Source of the DNA: Megaustenia siamemsis
Taxonomy: Eukaryota > Mollusca > Gastropoda > Stylommatophora > Ariophantidae
Direction: 5' to 3'
Length of the DNA: 64,000 bases
NCBI GenBank assembly: GCA_032433765.1
Contig: JAVIAB010000046.1
Span: 63,970,175-64,034,174 of the forward strand
Shown: one piece after another, positions 57,346 through 64,000 of the stretch
Position numbering within the stretch: the first letter of the stretch is position 1
How the letters are laid out: each line of letters begins with the position of its first letter
Made by a program: the position numbers and the translations under genes
The notes under the pieces: generated by a model
Database searches by the model: none
Told to the model about the DNA's origin: nothing
The model's input: only the letters and a program-made list of their open reading frames with translations

Positions 57346-59106
57346 TTGTAATTAATTGTAGAAGTGAAGTAGTAGTAGATAGTGGTGGTTAGCTCGTAGC
57401 TGTAGAAGCAACAGTAGTGGTAGTATTGGTGGTAGTGGTGATAGTAGTAGTAGTAATTGAGGCAGTTGTAGTAGTATTAGTATCGGTTGTAGTTGTAGTA
57501 GTGGTTGTTGTAGTTGTAGTAGTGGTTGTTGTAGTTGTAGTAGTGGTTGTTGTAGTTGTAGTGTGTTGTTGTAGTTGTAGTAGTGGTTGTTGTAGTTGTA
57601 GTAGTGGTTGTTGTAGTTGTAGTAATGGTTGTTGTAGTAGTGGTTGTTGTAGTTGTAGTAATGTTGTTGTAGTTGTAGTAGTGGTTTTGTAGTTGTAGTA
57701 GTGGTTGTTGTAGTTGTAGTAGTGGTTGTTGTAGTTGTAGTAATGGTTGTTGTAGTTGTAGTAATGGTTGTTGTAGTTGTAGTAGTGGTTGTTGTAGTTG
57801 TAGTAGTGGTTGTTGTAGTTGTAGTAATGGTTGTTGTAGTTGTAGTAGTGGTTGTTGTAGTTGTAGTAGTGGTTGTTGTAGTTGTAGTAGTGGTTGTTGT
57901 AGTAGTAGTAGTGGTTGTTGTAGTTGTAGTAGTGGTTGTTGTAGTTGTAGTAGTGGTTGTTGTAGTTGTAGTAGTAGTTGTTGTAGTTGTAGTAGTGGTT
58001 GTTGTAGTTGTAGTAGTGGTTGTTGTAGTTGTAGTAGTGGTTGTTGTAGTAGTAGTAGTGGTTGTTGTAGTTGTAGTAGTGGTTGTTGTAGTTGTAGTAA
58101 TGGTTGTTGTAGTTGTAGTTAGGTTGTTGTAGTTTAGTATATGGTTGTTGTAGTTGTAGTAGTGGTTGTTGTAGTTGTAGTAGTGGTTGTTTGTAGTTGT
58201 AGTAATGGTTGTTGTAGTTGTAGTAGTATTTGTGTAGTAGTAGTAGTGGTTGTTGTAGTTGTAGTAGTGGTGTTGTAGTTGTAGTAGTGGTTGTTGTAGT
58301 TGTAGTAGTGGTTGTTGTAGTAGTGGTTGTTGTAGTTGTAGTAGTTGTTTGTAGTTGTAGTAGTGGTTGTTGTAGTAGTAGTAGTGGTTGTTGTAGTTGT
58401 AGTAGTGGTTGTTGTAGTTGTAGTAGTGGTGTTGTAGTAGTGGTTGTTGTAGTTGTAGTAGTGGTTGTTGTAGTTGTAGTAGTGGTTGTTGTAGTTGTAG
58501 TAGTGGTTGTTGTAGTTGTAGTAATGGTTGTTGTAGTATGGTTGTTGTAGTTGTAGTATGGTTGTTGCGTTGTAGTAGGGGTTGTTGTGTTGTAGTAGTG
58601 ATTGTTGTAGTTGTAGTAGTGGTTGTTGTAGTTGTAGTAATGGTTGTTGTAGTTTGTAGTAGTGGTTGTTGTAGTAGTGGTTGTTGTAGTTGTAGTAATG
58701 GTTGTTGTAGTTGTAGTAGTGGTTGTTGTAGTTGTAGTAGTGGTTGTTGTAGTAGTGGTTGTTGTAGTTGTAGTAGTGGTTGTTGTAGTTGTAGTAATGG
58801 TTGTTGTAGTTGTAGTAGTGGTTTGTTGTAGTTGTAGTAATGGTTGTTGTGTTGTAGTAGTGGTTGTTTGTAGTTGTAGTAGTGGTTGTTGTAGTTGTAG
58901 TAGTGGTTGTTTGTAGTTGTAGTAATGGTTGTTGTAGTTGTAGTAGTGTTGTTGTAGTTGAAGTAGTGGTTGTTGTAGTTGTAGTAGTGGTTGTTGTAGT
59001 TGTAGTAGTGGTTGTTGTAGTTGTAGTAGTGGTTGTTGTAGTTGTAGTAGTGGTTGTTGTAGTTGTAGTAATGGTTGTTGTAGTTGTAGTAATGGTTGTT
59101 GTAGTT
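57346..59106. repeat. 18-bp GTTGTAGTTGTAGTAGTG array up to the gap
   Basis: A continuation of the triplet array with an 18-bp or 15-bp unit such as GTTGTAGTTGTAGTAGTG. Frequent single-base insertions and losses (TTGTTTGTAG, TTGTGTAGT) look like sequencing error as much as true variation. Confidence 0.93.
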
Positions 59107-59206
59107 NNNNNNNNNNNNNNNNNNNNNNNNNNNNNNNNNNNNNNNNNNNNNNNNNNNNNNNNNNNNNNNNNNNNNNNNNNNNNNNNNNNNNNNNNNNNNN
59201 NNNNNN
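59107..59206. other. Assembly gap of 100 N
   Basis: Exactly 100 undetermined bases, a conventional size for an unknown gap. The array length and the junction to the 41-bp array are therefore uncertain. Confidence 0.98.
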
Positions 59207-59345
59207 TGTTTCATAGACTACACTATTGTATGAGGATTATTATATAATGTATAATATAATGTCTGTTTCTAGACTACACTATTGTATGAGGATGTATAAT
59301 ATAATGTCTGTTTCATAGACTACACTATTTACTATTGTATTTTAT
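59207..59345. repeat. 41-bp array, left part
   Basis: TGTTTCATAGACTACACTAT with TGTATGAGGATGTATAAT; the same unit as 61068-61885. Confidence 0.88.
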
Positions 59346-59359
59346 TAGGATTAAGGAGG

Positions 59360-61078
59360 CCTATATAACCTATAAGGTACTTTGGTCTTTTTTTTTTCAA
59401 ATTAATAATTGAAACCAGGATAGCTAAATAGCCCTCGAAGTGAGTCAAACAATGATACCTGAATCATGTTTGTACGACAATTAGAAAAAAAGTTACGATT
59501 TTTGAAGTGAATTATTACTGTGTTAAATGATGCAAAGAAGAAAAAACCATAGCGCCAGGTTGGCCATGCCAAAAAAAGCCAAATTTAAAAAAAGAAGCCA
59601 AATATTTTTTTTTATTAATTAAAATTATTATCATTATATGTGGTGTACATTTTAAAAATAATCTTTATTATTTGGTGTACAATAAAAAAATAATACTTTT
59701 TATTTGATTTGCGTAAAAAAATAAGTCATTTAAATTGATTTATATCAAAGTAATGGTCATTTTCAGGGAATTTATGTCAAAAATAAGTCATTTAAATTGA
59801 TTTATATCAAAGTAATGGTCATTTTCAGGAACTTATGTCAAAAATAAGTCATTCTCGGCAGTTTATGTAAGAATAATATAAAATTTCTATGATCCACATA
59901 AAAATAATACTGATTTTTGCTAAATAAGTCACATCATTAATCATAACTTAAAAGACCTGATCACTAATGATGTTGTCTGGTGAATAGCAAGGGTTATCTG
60001 TCAATAAAATAAAGACTGAATTTTTTACTACAGTAGCAAAAATAAAAAAAAAATTTTTAATTAAATAATTCGGAATATCTATTAATATTAGACAACTGGA
60101 AATACTACATTTTAAATAACTATAACTAACTATAAAATATAAACTAACTATACTATATAAAATAACTATAACTAACTATAACCATACGTTGGACATGTGA
60201 TGAGAAGAGATAATAACCGAATAGCAAAGCAGGCCCTCATATGGGAAACAACAGGTAAAAGAAAAAGAGGAAGACCCAGGGAGACACTGAGAAGAACATT
60301 GATGAGAGAGGCAAGAGCAGCAGGAATCGGCTCCCTCAATGAGATAGAACTGCTTGCACAGAACAGAGACAGATGGCGAGATTTGATAAAATATCTTTAA
60401 AAGAAAACTGCTAGAACAAAAAATTCATATAGAATGTGTATCTTGGTCTACGCCCTATGGGCCGGTTACGGCTCGAAAGGTCAATAGATAGATAGATAAC
60501 TAACTATAATAACTAAAAAAAACATTGAGTGAGTCTGAGTTAGAGGCACATGATGATGGTTGAAGAGACAAAGCATGGGGGGAAAACCTGGAAATTTCAG
60601 ATAATGATGGTGTGGTCGTTCAAATGCCAATAATTTCATTACGAAACGACAGATCAATTTAAAATGGGGGAAGCATGTTCATGAATTTCTGTGATTGCCG
60701 TATTATAAAAGCACAAATCACTTTGAAATTTCACATACTTATGTAAAAATGGACGCTGGATCTAAATATCCATATTATTTAACTTATTCTTTCCTTATTT
60801 CGGTAGAAAATCGTTGTATGTAGCTGAAAAATCAGTTGTAAGACAAAATACAATCGTTTTCGATCACTTTCGACTATTTAAATCGGCGGACGGAACTCTC
60901 ATTGTTAGAAAACAACTTAAGTTTCGTATAATAGCGTCTGGAAACATAGTCGGAAAACGATTTACATACGATGATAAATTCGGAGAGTTTTGAGCATGCG
61001 TAAGACGCAAGTTGGGCTTTTCACCTAGCAACGAACATCTGGGAATGGCGTCTATCGGATACCCAAGTACCTATATAA
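59360..61078. mobile_element. Candidate DNA transposon or large insertion in the 41-bp array
   Basis: A 1.7-kb segment splits the 41-bp array. CCTATATAA is present at both edges (59360-59368 and 61070-61078). Near-inverted ends AGGTACTTTGGT (59375-59386) and ACCCAAGTACCT (61061-61072) face inward. No transposase is seen. Inside are a 2-copy repeat of about 80 bp (GTCATTTAAATTGATTTATA) at about 59725-59850 and LINE copy H. Confidence 0.5.
60169..60509 (+). mobile_element. LINE family 1, copy H, with 13-bp duplication
   Basis: TAACTAACTATAA at 60169-60181 and 60497-60509 brackets a 315-bp 3' fragment coding MMRRDNNRIAKQALIWETTG to RDRWRDLIKYL, with a GATAGATAGA tail. Nearly identical to copies A and G. 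Confidence 0.9.
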
Positions 61079-61885
61079 TGTCTGTTTCATACACTACACT
61101 ATTTTATTAGGATGTAGAATGTCTGTTTCATAGACTACACTATTGTATTAGGATGTCTGTTTCATAGACTACACTATTGTATTAGGATGTATAATGTCTG
61201 TTTCATAGACTACACTATTGTAGGAAGATGTATAATGTCTGTTTCAAAGACTACACTATTGTATGAGGATGTAGAATGTCTGTTTCATAGACTACACTAT
61301 TGTATGAGGATGTATAATGTCTGTTTCATAGACTACACTATTGTATGAGGATGTAGAATGTCTGTTCATAGACTACACTATTGTATGAGGATGTAGAATG
61401 TCTGTTTCATAGACTACACTATTGTATGAGGATGTAGAATGTCTGTTTCATAGACTACACTATTGTATGAGGATGTATAATGTCTGTTTCATAGACTACA
61501 CTATTGTATGAGGATGTAGAATGTCTGTTTCATAGACTACACTATTGTATTAGGATGTATAACGTCTGTTTCATAGACTACACTATTGTATGAGGATGTA
61601 GAATGTCTGTTTCATAGTCTACACTATTGTATGAGGATGTAGAATGTGTTTCATAGACTACACTATTGTATTAGAATGTAGAAGTCTGTTTCATAGACTA
61701 CACTATTGTATGAGGATGTAGAATGTCTGTTTCATAGACTACACTATTGTATTAGGATGTATAATGTCTGTTTCATAGACTACACTATTGTATGAGGATG
61801 TAGAATGTCTGTTTCATAGACTACACTATTGTATGAGGATGTAGAATGTCTGTTTCATAGACTACACTACTGTATTATAATATAT
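61068..61885. repeat. 41-bp minisatellite, about 20 copies
   Basis: Unit: GTCTGTTTCATAGACTACAC, TATTGTATGAGGATGTAGAA, T. Variants TATTAGG and GTATAAT are mixed. Confidence 0.94.
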
Positions 61886-61895
61886 AAGAATAATA

Positions 61896-62035
61896 AAATA
61901 GTATTCCAACTTTCCTCTTCTCTTGTTCATGATGTGCCCAATAAATGTTGATTGTTTCTTTCTGATGTTTTTTAGGAGCTCCTGTTTTGTGTTGGCCTCT
62001 TTGATAATGTCTTCATTTATCTTTATTTTTTTGCC
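61896..62035 (-). mobile_element. LINE family 2, minus-strand fragment
   Basis: TATTCCAACTTTCCTCTTCT and GATGTGCCCAATAAATGTTG, then TTTTTTAGGAGCTCCTGTTT; the same region as 46195-46330. Confidence 0.75.
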
Positions 62036-62041
62036 ATAACA

Positions 62042-62892
62042 TGTAACAATGAATCAAGGTTTGTAGTTAGTCAGCACGAGATTGATGTCTTTTGCTCTGG
62101 GGCTGGTCTGATCAACAAGTTACGGATTGAAGAGGCGATAGTTGCAAATATCTGCTCCATCTACATTGGCGGGGGTTGGAATGTGGTTCTCAAACAGAAC
62201 ACAAACCACACCGACACATTTAATGCTTGTTGTACAGGAGACGGATGTGGACCAGAGGCCGCAGTTAATGGCAAAACAATGACCAATCTCTATGACAATG
62301 ACTGCACACACACCCACAATTGAGAAGTGGAACCAATTCTGTTTATTGGTATCTGAACTTTGCCACGCCCCAGAAGACTCACACCACTCGAATCTATCAT
62401 CTAGCTAGCACTATGATTCGGGTAAAGAATGTCACTTTCAAGGCTTTCTCTGACAGTGGCGGTGTAGTGTTCCAGTATAATGATATATCATACCCTAATG
62501 TTTCTATGAACACTATTGTAGTCACCACACAAACGCCAGTGGCACACATTAAGATTGAGTTCTCACCGACCATTTCTGACTGTGTGTGAGGTGCAAACAT
62601 TTCCTGACACCTATTGTCTGGACGGACATTCTGGGTCGTTTTGTGTAGTGGGTGTAGCAAAGGCTACAACATCATTATCAGTACGTGTCATGGCAACTGT
62701 TCACATGGGATCTATGGACACGACTGCTCCAGATCTTGTCTCAGTGTCTGTCCTTTATGTGAGAAAAAATCCGGAAAATGCCTACAATGTAAACATCCTG
62801 GCCATACCTGTAATAACACTTGTCCCGATGGTAATTTTGGGCTACAGTGCGAACAGAAGGCCACATGTAGGTCGAAATGTCAAGTAATTTGA
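62042..62892 (+). pseudogene. Lectin-like plus EGF-like protein gene fragment, frame broken
   Basis: Four adjoining frame segments read as one protein. 62042-62323: RFVVSQHEIDVFCSGAGLIN, SIYIGGGWNVVLKQNTNHTD and TMTNLYDNDCTHTHN. 62320-62589: SVYWYLNFATPQKTHTTRIY, FQYNDISYPNVSMNT and PVAHIKIEFSPT. About 62570-62625: LTVCEVQTFPDTYC. About 62640-62892: CSGCSKGYN, CHGNCSHGIYGHDC, CPLCEKKSGKCLQC and CNNTCPDGNFGLQCEQ. The first parts resemble an F-type lectin/discoidin-like domain ending in LT.CEV, the last an EGF-like repeat series as in MEGF or SREC proteins, a pairing common in gastropods. Three frame changes make it a pseudogene or an error-laden exon. AAGTAATT at about 62884 could be a donor. 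Confidence 0.72.
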
Positions 62893-63000
62893 TTGTCTTT
62901 TGTTTTGTAAATCTGTCACTAAACGTTGTAAGAGTATCTGTTACAGCCCCATCACTTGTTCCCATTGACATAAATAACTGAATGGCTTCATTTCTTCTTG
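62893..63000. other. Short unassigned spacer
   Basis: Nothing recognised. Confidence 0.4.
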
Positions 63001-64000
63001 GATGGATACAACCAAATATCTAGTATCAACCAAATGTCTAGTATCAACCAAATGTCTAGTATCAACCAAATGTCTAGTATCAACCAAATGTCTAGTATCA
63101 ACCAAATGTCTAGTATCAACCAAATGTCTAGTATCAACCAAATATCTTGTATCAACCAAATGTCTAGTATCAACCAAATATCTAGTATCAACCAAATATC
63201 TTGTATCAACCAAATGTCTAGTATCAACCAAATGTCTAGTATCAACCAAATATCTAGTATCAACCAAATATCTAGTATCAACCAATTATCTAGTATCAAC
63301 AAATGTCTAGTATCAACCAAATGTCTAGTATCAACCAAATGTCTAGTATCAACCAATATCTAGTATCAACCAATGTCTAGTATCAACCAAATGTCTAGTA
63401 TCAACCAAATGTCTAGTATCAACCAAATGTCTAGTATCAACCAAATATTAGTATCAAACAAATGTCTAGTATCAACCAAATATCTAGTATCAACAAATGT
63501 CTAGTATCAACCAAATGTCTAGTATCAACCAAATGTCTAGTATCAACCAAATATCTAGTATCAACAAATATCTAGTATCAACCAAATGTCTAGTATCAAC
63601 CAAATGTCTAGTATCAACCAAATGTCTAGTATCAACCAAATATCTAGTATCAACCAAATCTAGTATCAACCAAATATCTAGTATCAACCAAATATCTAGT
63701 ATCAACCAAATATCTAGTATCAACCAAATGTCTAGTATCAACAAATGTCTAGTATCAACCAAATGTCTAGTATCAACCAAATATCTAGTATCAACCAAAT
63801 GTCTAGTATCAACCAAATATCTAGTATCAACCAAATGTCTAGTATCAACCAAATATCTAGTATCAACCAAATATCTTGTATCAACCAAATGTCTAGTATC
63901 AACCAAATATCTAGTATCAACCAAATGTCTAGTATCAACCAAATGTCTAGTATCAACCAAATATCTAGTATCAACAGATGTCTAGTATCAACCAAATATC
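63001..64000. repeat. 18-bp satellite running off the window end
   Basis: AAATGTCTAGTATCAACC with a TATC/GTC variant, about 55 copies. Open in several frames (QMSSIN, KCLVST on plus; DTRHLV on minus) because of the period; single-base losses move the frame. Confidence 0.95.

Noticed and set aside
53812..59106. Possible telomeric or subtelomeric repeat.
   Set aside because: The units are AGT/AGC-type, not TTAGGG or TTAGG, and unique and transposon sequence continues beyond the gap.
1..64000. Search for a linked multi-gene defence, biosynthetic or other new system.
   Set aside because: Outside the TANC-like exons and the broken lectin/EGF gene, all coding signals are retrotransposon remnants or tandem-repeat artefacts.

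Overview
This is a eukaryotic window, most likely from an invertebrate and plausibly a gastropod mollusc. The evidence is a spliced gene with GT-AG introns, several families of non-LTR retrotransposons with reverse transcriptase and RNase H remnants, tRNA-derived SINEs, and a decayed lectin-like plus EGF-like gene of a kind common in gastropods. The mollusc assignment is inference. A 100-base run of N at 59107-59206 shows this is a draft assembly, and many one-base slips in the nearby arrays suggest residual sequencing error.

The only convincing host gene with readable exons is a TANC-family gene (TANC1/TANC2-like postsynaptic scaffold with a P-loop NTPase) on the minus strand. I place six exons at 28217-28417, 24003-24227, 17720-17890, 15331-15429, 11176-11436 and 5018-5238, in transcription order. 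The last two carry the family's recognisable P-loop domain. Every junction joining these exons is phase 1, and codon phase is preserved from one to the next. They total about 1.2 kb in 23.4 kb. The first exons (above 28417) and the last exons (below 5018) were not found.

Almost everything else is repeat. About 25 unrelated tandem arrays, with periods from 2 to about 151 bp, cover well over half of the window. The largest are 3.0-5.0 kb (11/12 bp), 9.1-11.0 kb (47 bp), 21.6-23.8 kb (31/28 bp with higher-order structure), 28.5-29.9 kb (44 bp), 34.5-36.5 kb (42 bp), 36.6-43.0 kb (18 bp), 51.2-53.1 kb (55 bp), 53.8-59.1 kb (AGT/AGC triplets) and 63.0-64.0 kb (18 bp, running off the end). Several have periods divisible by three and no stop codons, so they give very long open frames that I do not regard as genes without further evidence.

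Between the arrays lie mobile elements. LINE family 1 has a (TAGA)n tail and eight copies, six of them with target-site duplications I could find. LINE family 2 is an RT element with a 2.1-kb copy at 48.5-50.6 kb, inserted inside an older copy of itself. There are also fragments of an RNase H-bearing LINE, two further LINE 3' ends, SINEs sharing a CCCAGCC/GGGTACC core, and a possible DNA transposon at 59.37-61.07 kb inside a 41-bp array.

At 62.0-62.9 kb a plus-strand gene fragment with a lectin-like head and EGF-like repeats is broken by three frame changes. I see no RNA gene with an intact structure, no CRISPR and no prokaryotic features. I found no new multi-gene system. The most informative oddities are a LINE insertion whose 5' end is an inverted copy of nearby flanking DNA, the skippable phase-1 exon chain, a possible degraded exon duplication, and arrays whose commonest variants are silent in one reading frame.
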